NCBI RefSeq assembly: GCF_016758255.1
Contig: NZ_QYAD01000002.1
Coordinates: 310,001 to 374,000 of the forward strand
Source: Leucobacter chromiireducens subsp. chromiireducens
Lineage (GTDB): Bacteria; Actinomycetota; Actinomycetes; Actinomycetales; Microbacteriaceae
Length of the DNA: 64,000 nucleotides
Reading direction: 5' to 3'
Made by a program: the position numbers and the translations under genes. Below the pieces are notes generated by a model, which was given only the letters and a program-made list of their open reading frames with translations, made no database searches and had not been told where the DNA came from. The first letter of the stretch is position 1. Each line of letters opens with the position of its first letter. Shown in pieces: positions 49,473-58,814 of this stretch.

Positions 49473-51305
49473 ATGACGGCACACACAACTGGGCGCGCTT
49501 CGCGCTGGCGGCGGCGCACTGCGCGCACGCTCGCCGGGCTGGGCGCGGCGAGTATTCTTCTGGCAGGGCTTGCCCCAGCTGCGAACGCTGAGGCGCAGAA
49601 GCCCGCGATTCGCGTCGCGCTGTTGGGCGACGTCGACACAATGAACCCCTTTCTCTCAGTCCTCTGGACGAGCCTCGAGATCATGCGGCTGCAGTACGAA
49701 CCGCTCGTGGAATGGGCGGCGGAAGACAACACGGAGACGCCCGCGATCGCTGAGTCGTGGGAGGCGAGCGACGATGCCAAGGAGTGGACTTTCCACCTGG
49801 AGCAGGGTGCGAAGTGGTCGGACGGCGAGCCGATTGTCGCCGACGACGTGATTTGGACGGTCGAGGCAATTCAGGGCGACGACGCGCTGAAGATGGCCAA
49901 CGGCTCGCTCGTGGAGAACATCGAGAGCATCTCGGCGCCCGACGCGGAGACCGTCGTGATGCAGCTGCGCGACCCGCAGGGCGCGAACCCCGGAACCGAT
50001 CTGCCGATCGTTCCGAGCCACGTGTGGTCCAAGATCGACGACCCCGCAGGGTTCGCGAACGACGCGGATGCCGTGGGGTCTGGCCCGTTCATTGTGCAGT
50101 CCTCCTCGAAGACTGATGGGGTCGTGATGACGGCGAACCCGAACTACCGCCACGGGATTGCGCCGTCCGGCGGTGTGACGTGGATTCCCTTCAAGAACTC
50201 GGATGCCGCAGTGCAGGCGCTCAAGACCGGTGAGCTTGACATGATCGGCGATCTCACGGTGGCGCAGTTCGAGGCGCTCGAAGGAATTGACGGGATCACC
50301 ACCGTTTCGGGTGCGGGCCGCGGCTACTCCTCAATCGCGATCAACCCGGGGGCGACCGACATTGACGGCAAGCCTCTGGGCGATGGGAACCCGGTGCTCC
50401 ACGACCCCGTCGTGCGGAGCGCGATTATCCGCGCGATCGACTCGAAGACTCTGCTTGACAAGGTGCTTGGCGGGCACGGTGCGCAGGCGACCGGTGAGGT
50501 GCCGCCGCTCTACCCGAAGTTCTACTGGGATGTTGACCCCGCCTCGCTGCCGCTCGCGTTCGACCCTGCTGCGGCGAACAAGATGCTGGACGATGCGGGC
50601 TACGAGATGGGACCGAACGGTTTGCGTCTTGACAAGAACGGGGCACCGATCTCCCTGCGCCTCATGGGCAACTCTGCGAGCTCCACGCACCAGCAGGTCG
50701 CTGACTTCGTGAAGCCGTGGCTCACAGACATCGGCATCGAGATCAAGACCACCATGCTGTCCGCGGCACAGGTGAACGACGAATCGGTTCTGGGTCGCTA
50801 CGACCTGTACTTCACCGGCTGGTCGATGGGACCCGATCCCGACTTCCTGATGGCGCTCAACCAGTGCAGCTCGCGCCCGAACGCTGACGGCTCAGGCGCA
50901 ACCAGCGAATCGAACTGGTGCTCACCGGAGTTCGACGCGATGTACGCGCAAATGCACTCGGAGCTCGACGCGGACAAGCGTGCGGAACTGATGGTTGGGC
51001 TACAGAAGCTGATTTATGAGTCGGCCTCGAACAATGTGCTCTACTACGGCGATGCCTTCCAGGCGTACCGCTCCGACCGCTTCACCGATGTCCAGAAGCA
51101 GCCCGCTGAGGGTGGCGTGATTCTCGCCCAGAATGGGCCGTGGGGTCTCTACTCGGCCACCCCGCTCGCGGCTGCTCCCGCGGGCGATGGCGGGTCCGGT
51201 GCTGGTGCGACCTGGTGGATCGTTGGCGGCGCGGCGGCAGTGCTGCTCCTCGGCGGTGTCCTCTTCGCGCGGCGCCGCGCAACCGCTGCGGACGATCGGG
51301 AGTAA
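49473..51305 (+). CDS. peptide-binding protein of an ABC importer, C-terminally anchored
   Basis: Extracytoplasmic solute-binding protein (SBP family 5, dipeptide type), 610 residues. Seen: signal peptide with an RWRRR start and cleavage at ANAEA, no lipobox; then the family-5 blocks (DTMNPFLS, WTFHLEQGAKWSDGEPI, VPSHVW, SSTHQQVADFVKPWLTDIGIEIK). The C-terminus has a Gly-rich linker and a membrane span (WWIVGGAAAVLLLGGVLFA) with a basic tail, so it is anchored at the C-terminus rather than by lipid. ATG 49473 follows AAAGGAG. First gene of the importer operon. Confidence 0.9.
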   Translation: MTAHTTGRASRWRRRTARTLAGLGAASILLAGLAPAANAEAQKPAIRVALLGDVDTMNPFLSVLWTSLEIMRLQYEPLVEWAAEDNTETPAIAESWEASDDAKEWTFHLEQGAKWSDGEPIVADDVIWTVEAIQGDDALKMANGSLVENIESISAPDAETVVMQLRDPQGANPGTDLPIVPSHVWSKIDDPAGFANDADAVGSGPFIVQSSSKTDGVVMTANPNYRHGIAPSGGVTWIPFKNSDAAVQALKTGELDMIGDLTVAQFEALEGIDGITTVSGAGRGYSSIAINPGATDIDGKPLGDGNPVLHDPVVRSAIIRAIDSKTLLDKVLGGHGAQATGEVPPLYPKFYWDVDPASLPLAFDPAAANKMLDDAGYEMGPNGLRLDKNGAPISLRLMGNSASSTHQQVADFVKPWLTDIGIEIKTTMLSAAQVNDESVLGRYDLYFTGWSMGPDPDFLMALNQCSSRPNADGSGATSESNWCSPEFDAMYAQMHSELDADKRAELMVGLQKLIYESASNNVLYYGDAFQAYRSDRFTDVQKQPAEGGVILAQNGPWGLYSATPLAAAPAGDGGSGAGATWWIVGGAAAVLLLGGVLFARRRATAADDRE

Positions 51306-51308
51306 CTG

Positions 51309-52364
51309 ATGACCGACGTCGTACTGACCGGCGGGGCCCACCCGGGCCCCGCCGGGGCGTCGGGGCCCGACCCCGATGAGCCGCGCCGCAGCGGCAGCTG
51401 GTGGCGTTTTGCTGGGACAAAGGCAGCAGGGGCGCTGGTGTCGCTCCTCATGGTCGTTGTGCTCGGCTTCTTCGCGTTCCGCATCCTGCCTGGCGACCCG
51501 GTGCGTTCGCTCGCCCAGGGCCGCCGGGTAAGCCCCGAACAGCTCGAGGCGATGCGCGTCGAGATGGGGCTTGATCAGCCGCTCATGTCGCAGTTCTGGC
51601 GATACCTCACCAATCTGTTCAGTGGCGACCTGGGCTACTCGTACACCTACAACCAGCCGGTGCTCGAACTGATCGGTGAGCGCATCGTGCCCACCCTGCT
51701 CCTTACCGGAACCGCGTTTCTGCTTTCGCTGGTGCTGGGACTCTGGCTCGGACAGCGCGCAGCGTGGCGCCGCGACTCGTTCTTCGATCGCAGCCAGACC
51801 GGCATCGCGCTGACGCTCTGGTCGGTGCCAACGTTCTGGCTCGGACTGCTGCTCCTGCTGGTCTTCGCCGGCACGCTGCACTGGTTTCCCACCGGGGGCA
51901 TGGTGACTGTCGGTGCGCAGCACACGGGGCTCGCATACGTGCTCGATGTTGCCCACCACATGGTGCTCCCCGTGCTCACTCTCGCTGCGGTCGTGTATGC
52001 GCAGTATCTGTTGGTGATGCGGGCGTCGCTGCTCGAGGAGATGAGCTCCGACTACCTCACCACGGCCCGCGCGAAGGGCCTGCACGAGAGCGGGGTGCGT
52101 CGCCGCCACGCGATCCCGAATGCGCTGCTGCCCACCGTCACACTGGTGTTTCTCGCCCTGGGCGGGCTGATCGGTGGTGCCGTGACTGTTGAGGCCGTGT
52201 ACTCGTGGCCGGGCCTCGGCTACCTCACCTTCCAAGCGCTCCGGGCTCCTGACTTCCCCGTTCTGCAGGGCACCTTCGTCGTGTTCTCCGCGATCGTGAT
52301 TCTGATGAACTTCATTGCCGATCTGCTGTATCGATCGCTCGACCCGAGGTTGCGCACCGCATGA
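51309..52364 (+). CDS. dipeptide-type ABC permease (DppB-like)
   Basis: 351 residues, six membrane segments. Seen: FRILPGDPVRSLAQG after the first span, family motif in the cytoplasmic loop (EEMSSDYLTTARAKGLHESGVRRRHAIPNALLP, the EAA loop that docks the ATPase) and GGAVTVEAVYSWPGLG near the end. A hydrophilic Gly/Pro-rich N-terminus is unusual. It starts 3 bp after the binding-protein stop and overlaps the next start. Confidence 0.92.
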   Translation: MTDVVLTGGAHPGPAGASGPDPDEPRRSGSWWRFAGTKAAGALVSLLMVVVLGFFAFRILPGDPVRSLAQGRRVSPEQLEAMRVEMGLDQPLMSQFWRYLTNLFSGDLGYSYTYNQPVLELIGERIVPTLLLTGTAFLLSLVLGLWLGQRAAWRRDSFFDRSQTGIALTLWSVPTFWLGLLLLLVFAGTLHWFPTGGMVTVGAQHTGLAYVLDVAHHMVLPVLTLAAVVYAQYLLVMRASLLEEMSSDYLTTARAKGLHESGVRRRHAIPNALLPTVTLVFLALGGLIGGAVTVEAVYSWPGLGYLTFQALRAPDFPVLQGTFVVFSAIVILMNFIADLLYRSLDPRLRTA

Positions 52365-53263
52365 GTACTCCGACCCTCACCGCCCGCGGCGTTGCCGCCG
52401 CTCGCCGCCGCGCTCGTGCGGCCGAAGTCTGGCGCGAGTTTCGCGCTCAGCGCTCCGGCATGATCGGCCTCGTGCTGCTCGCGATTGTGGTGGGCCTCGC
52501 GCTCGCCGCACCGCTCCTGTTTCCCGCAGTGACGCTTGACGTGACGCGGCTCACCACGCTGCCCAACCAGCCACCCAGCTGGGAGCTGCCGCTCGGCACC
52601 GACCCGCAGGGGCGCAGTGTGCTCGCGCTGCTGGTGTGGGGTGCACGGGCATCCTTGCTCGTCGGCTTCGCCGCGACGCTCGTATCGATGGTCATCGGGA
52701 CCGCGGTGGGCATGGCGGCAGGCCACTTCCGCGGGGCGACCCAGGCGATCCTGCTTCGGGTGATCGACTTCTTCCTCGTGGTGCCTTCACTGGTGCTCGC
52801 CATTGTGCTCTCCAGTGTGCTCGGTCCTGGCGTCGTGACGATCATCATCGCGATCGGAGTGACGTCCTGGGCCTCGACGTCGCGCCTCGTGCGGGCGCAG
52901 ACCCTCACCGTCGAGTCGCGCGGATACATCGAGCGCGCCTGGGCACTCGGCGCGGGTGACGGGCATGTGCTCGTGCGCCACGTACTGCCCGCGGTGCTCC
53001 CGCTCGTGCTCGCGAACACCACGCTGACGGTTGGCTCCGCGATTATCTCGGAGTCGACTCTGTCCTTCCTCGGCCTCGGCGACCCCAGCACCATCTCCTG
53101 GGGCTCGATGCTGAAGCTCTCGCTCGACACCGGGGCCGCGACCGGCGGCTACTGGTGGTACGTGCTGCCACCCGGTATCGCGATCGCTGTCGTGGTGCTC
53201 GCGTTCACGCTCGTTGGCCGCGCGTTCGAGTCCGTGATCAACCCCACACTGCGAGGTCGATGA
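52361..53263 (+). CDS. dipeptide-type ABC permease (DppC-like)
   Basis: 300 residues, six membrane segments. Seen: the DppC start pattern (VWREFRAQRSGMIGLVLLAIV), GTDPQGRSVLALLVWGARASLLVG, the EAA loop (TVESRGYIERAWALGAGDGHVLVRHVLPAVL) and ISESTLSFLGLGDPSTISWGSML. ATG overlaps the DppB stop. Confidence 0.93.
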   Translation: MSTPTLTARGVAAARRRARAAEVWREFRAQRSGMIGLVLLAIVVGLALAAPLLFPAVTLDVTRLTTLPNQPPSWELPLGTDPQGRSVLALLVWGARASLLVGFAATLVSMVIGTAVGMAAGHFRGATQAILLRVIDFFLVVPSLVLAIVLSSVLGPGVVTIIIAIGVTSWASTSRLVRAQTLTVESRGYIERAWALGAGDGHVLVRHVLPAVLPLVLANTTLTVGSAIISESTLSFLGLGDPSTISWGSMLKLSLDTGAATGGYWWYVLPPGIAIAVVVLAFTLVGRAFESVINPTLRGR

Positions 53264-55038
53264 TGCCCCAGCTTGTTTTTGACAATGTTCGAATCAGTTA
53301 CCGCACGCACGATGGCCGCGGTCGCGGCACCGTCGAGGCCGTCCGCGGAGTGAGCCTCACGCTCGCCGCGGGCGACACGGTTGGCCTCGCTGGAGAGTCC
53401 GGGTGCGGGAAATCAACGCTCGCCATGAGCGTGCTGCGCCTCCTCCCCGCGAACGCGAAGATCGAGGGCCGCATCCTGCTCGGAGACGAATCGATCGCGG
53501 ATATGCGCTGGGGTCGCCTGCGCGCCGTGCGCTGGACGGAGGCCGCGATCGTGTTCCAGGGCGCAATGCACTCCCTGAACCCGGTGCAGCGCATCGGCGA
53601 CCAGATCGGCGAAGCGCTGCGCCTCCACGCGAGCGGCGATCGAGCGCAGTACCGTGACGCGGATCGGCGGCGCGCTCGTGTCGCCGAGCTGCTCGGTCAG
53701 GTCGACCTTCCCGCTGGTAAAGCCGCGAGCTATCCGCACGAACTCTCGGGCGGCCAGAAGCAGCGCGTCATGATCGCGATGGCGCTCGCCTGCGAACCGG
53801 AGATCATCATCGCCGACGAGCCGACCACCGCCCTCGACGTGATTGTGCAGGACCAGATCCTGAAACTGCTGCGCGCAATGGTGCGCGAGCGTGGGCTGAC
53901 GCTCCTCATGATCAGCCACGACCTCTCGGTGCTCGCATCAACCTGCGAGCGGATCGTGGTCATGCAGCACGGCCAGATCGTTGAGGAGGGGCCGTCTGCC
54001 GAGGTGATGGGAGCGCCGCGTCACCCGCACACGCAGGCGCTTGCCGCAGCATTCCCCACCATCGGTGATTGGGCCTCGCGTTTGTCGCTGCCCGGCTACA
54101 CGGCACCAGACGCGCCGGGGCCCGACGGTCCGGGCTCCCGCCCGCGTCCGGAGCCGACGGCCATCTCCGCGACGCCAACGAGCGTGCTCTCGCTGGAGGA
54201 CGCGGTGATCTCGGCGCGCGGGTTGAACGTGGTGTTCGGTCGTGGTGAGCGTGCGCACGCCGCTGTGAAGGACGTCGACCTTACCTGCCGTCCGGGGGAG
54301 ATTATCGCCCTCGTGGGGCAGTCAGGCTCCGGGAAAACCACGCTCGCGCGTACCGTGCTCGGGCTGCAGGAGCCCAGCTCGGGTGAGCTGAACTACCGCG
54401 GTGCGCCGCTTTCGACCCGCCGACGCGATCTCAAGGAGTACCGACGTCGTGTGCAATTTGTGTTGCAGGATCCCTCCGCGGCGCTCAACCCGAAGCACAC
54501 GGTCTATGAGGCTGTGGCTGAGGGGCCGCGACTGCACCGGCTGCCGGGCGACGAGCGTGAGCGGGTGGCCCGAGCACTCGCTGACGCTGAGCTCACGCCG
54601 CCCGAGCAGTTCTTCGAAGCGATCCCGCAGGAGCTTTCCGGCGGCCAGCGTCAGCGCGTGGTGATCGCGGGCGCACTCGCGCTCGGCCCCGAGTTCCTGG
54701 TCGCCGATGAGCCGGTTGCCAGCCTCGACGCCTCTGTGCGTGCGGGCGTGCTGTCGCTCCTACTGCGGCTGCGGTGCGAGCTCGGCCTCGGGGCGCTCGT
54801 GATTACGCACGACCTGGGCCTTGCCTGGAACATCGCGGACCGGGTCGCGGTGATGTATCGCGGCGAGATCGTCGAACACGGCACGGTCGAGCAGGTCTTG
54901 CTTGATCCCCAACACGAGTACACCCGTCGACTCCTCTCGGTGGTGCCATCGCGGCAGCTGCGAGACACCGGCGCCGAGCCCGCCCGCACGCACGAGAACA
55001 CGAAAGTGAACACGAAAGAGAACACCCATGTCGCTTAG
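53260..55038 (+). CDS. fused double ABC ATPase of the peptide importer
   Basis: 592 residues containing two complete nucleotide-binding domains (DppD- and DppF-like) in one chain. Seen: Walker A GESGCGKST and signature LSGGQKQR in the first half, Walker A GQSGSGKTT and signature LSGGQRQR in the second, each with Walker B and switch His; a Pro/Gly-rich linker (~290-310) joins them. The start is ATG 53260 or the adjacent ATG 53263, overlapping the permease stop. All catalytic residues are present in both halves. Confidence 0.93.
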   Translation: MMPQLVFDNVRISYRTHDGRGRGTVEAVRGVSLTLAAGDTVGLAGESGCGKSTLAMSVLRLLPANAKIEGRILLGDESIADMRWGRLRAVRWTEAAIVFQGAMHSLNPVQRIGDQIGEALRLHASGDRAQYRDADRRRARVAELLGQVDLPAGKAASYPHELSGGQKQRVMIAMALACEPEIIIADEPTTALDVIVQDQILKLLRAMVRERGLTLLMISHDLSVLASTCERIVVMQHGQIVEEGPSAEVMGAPRHPHTQALAAAFPTIGDWASRLSLPGYTAPDAPGPDGPGSRPRPEPTAISATPTSVLSLEDAVISARGLNVVFGRGERAHAAVKDVDLTCRPGEIIALVGQSGSGKTTLARTVLGLQEPSSGELNYRGAPLSTRRRDLKEYRRRVQFVLQDPSAALNPKHTVYEAVAEGPRLHRLPGDERERVARALADAELTPPEQFFEAIPQELSGGQRQRVVIAGALALGPEFLVADEPVASLDASVRAGVLSLLLRLRCELGLGALVITHDLGLAWNIADRVAVMYRGEIVEHGTVEQVLLDPQHEYTRRLLSVVPSRQLRDTGAEPARTHENTKVNTKENTHVA

Positions 55039-55981
55039 CACTCCCGTTCCTTCAACGTCGTCGCTCGCGCTCAGCCCGGAGCCCGTGCGCCCGGGCGATC
55101 GCGTGGGCCTCGTCTCGCCCTCCAGTGCGGTGCCCAAGAAACGATTGCGCGAAGCGGTCGCGCTGCTCGAATCGTGGGGCCTCGTGCCCGTGGTGGGCGA
55201 CCACGTGCTCGACACGCACCCGCGCGCGGGAAGCTACCTTGCGGGAGAGGACCGCGACCGGGCGGAAGACCTGCGTCGCGCCTGGCTCGACGATTCGCTC
55301 GCTGCGGTGTTCTGCATGCGCGGCGGGTACGGGGCCGCGCGGATCCTCGATCTGCTCGATCCTGCTGAATTGCGCACCGCTCGGCCGAAACTGCTCATCG
55401 GATCTTCGGACATCACGGCGATCCACGAGTTCTGGGAGCACGAGCTCAACGTGGTCACGCTCTTTGCGCCGATGCTGGGTACGGGAGATCTGATGGGGGA
55501 TCCGGGAAACGTTGCTGCGCTGAAGCGCGCGCTGTTCAACCCGATTGCTGGTCGGGTGCTCACCGGGCCGGGGGTCGACCCCATCGTGCCGGGCACCGCA
55601 GAGGGTCGCATTGCTGGGGGAAACCTCAGCCTGCTTGTCATGACCGCGGGTGCGCATCCCCGCGACCGGGTGCGGGCAGACGGTCGCATTGTGCTGCTTG
55701 AGGACGTCACGGAGGATCCGTATCGAATCGATGGCTTCCTCCTGACCCTGCTCCGCTCTGGCTATTTCGAGGGGGCGCGCGGCATCGGACTGGGCACCTG
55801 GGTGAAGTGTGGCCCGCTGCAGGAGATTCACGCGATCGCCGAGGAGATGCTCGCGCCGCTCGGGGTACCGCTGCTGTGGGGGCTGCCGTTCGGCCACGGC
55901 TACGGTGTCGACTGCGTACCGCTGGGCGCGCGCGGTCGACTTGTCGCCGAGGGTGCTTCGCCAAGGCTCGACATTGTTTAG
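55028..55981 (+). CDS. LD-carboxypeptidase (peptidase family S66)
   Basis: Cytoplasmic serine peptidase of 317 residues that removes the terminal D-residue from murein peptides. Seen: catalytic Ser127 (GSSDIT), Glu225 (LLEDVTEDPYRIDG) and His290 (FGHGYGVD), plus the S66 start (RPGDRVGLVSPSSAV) and FCMRGGYGA. ATG 55028 overlaps the ATPase stop by 11 nt. With the importer it suggests use of imported cell-wall peptides. Confidence 0.92.
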   Translation: MSLSTPVPSTSSLALSPEPVRPGDRVGLVSPSSAVPKKRLREAVALLESWGLVPVVGDHVLDTHPRAGSYLAGEDRDRAEDLRRAWLDDSLAAVFCMRGGYGAARILDLLDPAELRTARPKLLIGSSDITAIHEFWEHELNVVTLFAPMLGTGDLMGDPGNVAALKRALFNPIAGRVLTGPGVDPIVPGTAEGRIAGGNLSLLVMTAGAHPRDRVRADGRIVLLEDVTEDPYRIDGFLLTLLRSGYFEGARGIGLGTWVKCGPLQEIHAIAEEMLAPLGVPLLWGLPFGHGYGVDCVPLGARGRLVAEGASPRLDIV

Positions 55982-57296
55982 TGAGCGGCCCGATTCGGGG
56001 GAGCACGGCGCCTACTCCGACGGGATCCCCGTGCTTGCCTGGCAGCTGGTTGTGGAGGCGGACGCAGGAGACGGGAGCGCCCGCGCCGTCGGGTTTCGTG
56101 CTGCGGCACCGTTCGCGGGCGATGGTTTTCCGGAGCGGCCTGACCCAGCTGCGCGGCACCCGGTGACCGCGGCGAGTATTGCCGATTGGCTCGAGCGCGA
56201 CGCGGCGTGGGGAGCCCAGGTCCCTGGGGCTGCTGAGGGGCCGATCCGCTCCGCGCTCCGTGACGGCGCGGTTGAGCGCGAGGTGTGGGGCGGTCGTGGC
56301 GGCCTGCGGTTCCACGCGGCACGGATCCGCACGGGATCGGGGGTGCGTCGCGTAGCGGTCGTCACGCGCGCGTTCTCGGCGGCGGACGCCGCTGCCGCTG
56401 CCGCCGCCATCTGCGCGCTGCTGTGCCCCGACCTCGCTCGAGACCAGGCCGTGCCCACGGATTCATCCGTGGCGGGCACCCACGACACCGCGCCCATCGC
56501 GACGTTCGCGGTGCTGGCCGCCGGGGGCGAGCAGCTTGCAGCGCGTGGCTCTCAGCGCGTGTTCTACGCGGCGAGCACGATCAAGCTGGGGCTCGCGCTC
56601 GCGGTGCTTCGGGCGGTCGACCATGGCGCACTCGACCTCGACGAACAGGTGGTGAGCCAGCACCATTTCGCGAGCGCGGTCGCCGGCGCGGGGAGCTTCG
56701 GATTCACACCCGACGAGATCGACGCGGGCTTCCCGCCTGAGGGGCGCCAGGTATCGCTCGCTGTGTGCCTCGCCCGCATGATCGAAGTCTCGGCGAACGA
56801 GGGCACAAACATGCTGGCGCAGCGCGTGGGTCTTGCGGCGGTCACCGCGGCATTTGGTGCAGCGGGCGCCCCGACCGCGCGCATGACGCGGCTCATCGGT
56901 GACTACGCGGCGCGCGAGCGTGGCGACACCCACGAAGCGAGCGCCTCGGATCTTGCCGCGACGATGCGTGAGATCATCGCGGGCACCCTACTCAGCCCCG
57001 ACTCCGCAGCTCGGCTGCAGCGCCATCTCCGTGCGCAGCGCTTCCCGGTGCTCGCAGACGGCTTCGCCGATGTGCGCGAGTGGGGATCCAAGAGCGGCTG
57101 GGTGACGGGCCTTCGCCATGACGTCGCCTGGTTTACCCGCAACGGTGAAGACACCCCCACCGTGATCGCCGTGTGCACCTCAGGATTTGAGACATCCGCG
57201 GCGCTCGAAACGATCCGCGCGCTCGGCGCTGCTGCCGAACGCGGGCTTCCCACGGCTATCCTGGCCGCAACGAACAAAGGAGTTCACCAGCAATGA
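55974..57296 (+). CDS. serine hydrolase, class A beta-lactamase-like, with duplicated C-terminal piece
   Basis: 440 residues from TTG 55974 (weak ribosome site AAGG; start uncertain). Seen in residues ~165-440: SxxK motif STIK (Ser201, Lys204), a SAN-type second motif (VSANEGTN) and KSG (SKSGW) in place of KTG. The first ~165 residues are extra: they resemble the end of the same domain (REVWGGRGG...VAVVTRAFSAADAAAAAAAICAL against REWGSKSGW...VIAVCTSGFETSAALETIRAL), as if part of the domain had been duplicated and lost its active site. No signal peptide. Probably a cytoplasmic peptidase or amidase of the same pathway. Confidence 0.75.
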   Translation: MFSERPDSGEHGAYSDGIPVLAWQLVVEADAGDGSARAVGFRAAAPFAGDGFPERPDPAARHPVTAASIADWLERDAAWGAQVPGAAEGPIRSALRDGAVEREVWGGRGGLRFHAARIRTGSGVRRVAVVTRAFSAADAAAAAAAICALLCPDLARDQAVPTDSSVAGTHDTAPIATFAVLAAGGEQLAARGSQRVFYAASTIKLGLALAVLRAVDHGALDLDEQVVSQHHFASAVAGAGSFGFTPDEIDAGFPPEGRQVSLAVCLARMIEVSANEGTNMLAQRVGLAAVTAAFGAAGAPTARMTRLIGDYAARERGDTHEASASDLAATMREIIAGTLLSPDSAARLQRHLRAQRFPVLADGFADVREWGSKSGWVTGLRHDVAWFTRNGEDTPTVIAVCTSGFETSAALETIRALGAAAERGLPTAILAATNKGVHQQ

Positions 57297-58558
57297 CCCA
57301 GCAGCACATCGTTATCGTCGGCGGCGGGCTCATCGGCCTGTGCTCTGCATTCGCGCTCGTGCGGGGCGGCCACCGCGTCACCATCGTGGAGCGCGACCAC
57401 CTCGGAGCGGGGGCCGCAACCGGCAATGCCGGGGAGCTCACCCCGCAGCAGGTCGCACCGCTCGCATCCCCGAACACCGCGCGCGACATCTTCACCGGCC
57501 TCTTCACTCGCTCGTCGTACCTGTCGATCGCGATCCCGAGCCTGCCCAAGCTCGCTGGCTTCGGGCTGGGCTTTCTCCGCGCTTCGATGCGGGCACCCGC
57601 CGCCCGCGGTGCTGCCGCGCTCGCACAGTTCGCTGACGAACTGTTGCCCGCGCTGCACCGCTTCGCTGCCGCGGGGATCGACACCTCCGGCGGCGGGATG
57701 GGGTACCTCATGACGTGCTCCGACGAGGTGGACCTCCGCGCAGCACACGCGAACTATGCGGCGCGCGCCTCGCGCGGGTGGGGCGAGGCCCCAGGGCCCG
57801 TGCTCCGCGGCGCGGCGCTGCACGCGCAGGAACCCGTGCTCGATCCCGCCATCGACGGCGGCTTCCTGCTGCCCGGGGAGCTCTCACTCGACCCGGTCAC
57901 ATTCGTGGCGAGCCTCATTGCCCACCTGGAAGCGGCCGGCGTCACGGTGCGCACGGGGCTCACCGCGCTTCGATTGGGATCAGGGGCCAGCGTCATCTGC
58001 CGTGACGCCGCAGGTGGCGAGACGACGGTGACGGGAGACCGCGTGCTCGTCGCGGCGGGAGCCTGGACGACCCCGATCCTGCGCCGCTCCGGTATCCGCT
58101 CCGCATGCGTGGTGTCAGGAAAGGGGTACAGCTACACCGTGCCCGTCGAGCGCATGCCGAGCACGCTCATTCATTCGATGGATCGGCACTGTGTGGTCAT
58201 CCCGATGCACGATCGACTGCGCGTCGTCGGCATGATGGAGTTCGACGGGAAGCCAGAACAACTGAATCGGGATCGCTTCGACGTGCTCACCCGCGCCGCC
58301 CGCGGCCTCATCACCGGGGCCGACTGGGCCGGCCGCACGGACGAGTGGGTGGGCGCCCGCCCCATGACCTCGGACGGCATGCCGCTGCTCGGCCCCGTGC
58401 CGGGCCGCCCGGAGATCATCGTCGCGGCGGGGCACAACATGCACGGGCTCTCGCTCGGTCCCATCACTGGTGAGGTCGTCGCGCAACTTGTCGCGGGGGA
58501 GACCCCTACCGTGGGCGAGCGCCCGCTCGACCTCTCTCCGTTCGCCGTGCGGCGCTGA
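57293..58558 (+). CDS. FAD-dependent oxidoreductase, D-amino-acid dehydrogenase (DadA) type
   Basis: Flavoenzyme of 421 residues that oxidises D-amino acids or related amines. Seen: the FAD-binding VGGGLIGL (9-16), TGNAGELTPQQ, the second FAD strand (RVLVAAGAWTT), KGYSYTV, and the C-terminal MTSDGMPLLGPVPG...GHNMHGLSLGPITG, the DadA pattern. ATG 57293 overlaps the previous stop by 4 nt. As the last gene of the operon it fits disposal of D-alanine or D-glutamate released from murein peptides. Confidence 0.88.
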   Translation: MTQQHIVIVGGGLIGLCSAFALVRGGHRVTIVERDHLGAGAATGNAGELTPQQVAPLASPNTARDIFTGLFTRSSYLSIAIPSLPKLAGFGLGFLRASMRAPAARGAAALAQFADELLPALHRFAAAGIDTSGGGMGYLMTCSDEVDLRAAHANYAARASRGWGEAPGPVLRGAALHAQEPVLDPAIDGGFLLPGELSLDPVTFVASLIAHLEAAGVTVRTGLTALRLGSGASVICRDAAGGETTVTGDRVLVAAGAWTTPILRRSGIRSACVVSGKGYSYTVPVERMPSTLIHSMDRHCVVIPMHDRLRVVGMMEFDGKPEQLNRDRFDVLTRAARGLITGADWAGRTDEWVGARPMTSDGMPLLGPVPGRPEIIVAAGHNMHGLSLGPITGEVVAQLVAGETPTVGERPLDLSPFAVRR

Positions 58559-58575
58559 CGACGTTCGCACTCAGC

Positions 58576-58607
58576 GTGCGGCCCCGGGCAGAAGTCCGGG
58601 GCCGCAC
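58576..58607 (+). terminator. terminator of the peptide-utilisation operon
   Basis: Perfect 12-bp stem GTGCGGCCCCGG/CCGGGGCCGCAC with an 8-nt loop, 18 bp after the DadA-like stop. Confidence 0.85.
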
Positions 58608-58814
58608 TGCGTCACCGCGCGGTACAGACCCACCCGCGCGGCACCCCTGTAACACTCCCGATTCGGCATGCGCAGCACGCTAAGCTAGACGGGTCCGTTC
58701 TGAGCTCCGGCTCCGTTCGCACGGCTTCAGGGGCCAATCCGGGTCCGCTCGCCATCGGTCGCCCGTTGCGACCCGCGAGCGTTGACGACACGATTCACAC
58801 CCCAGGAGCACACC

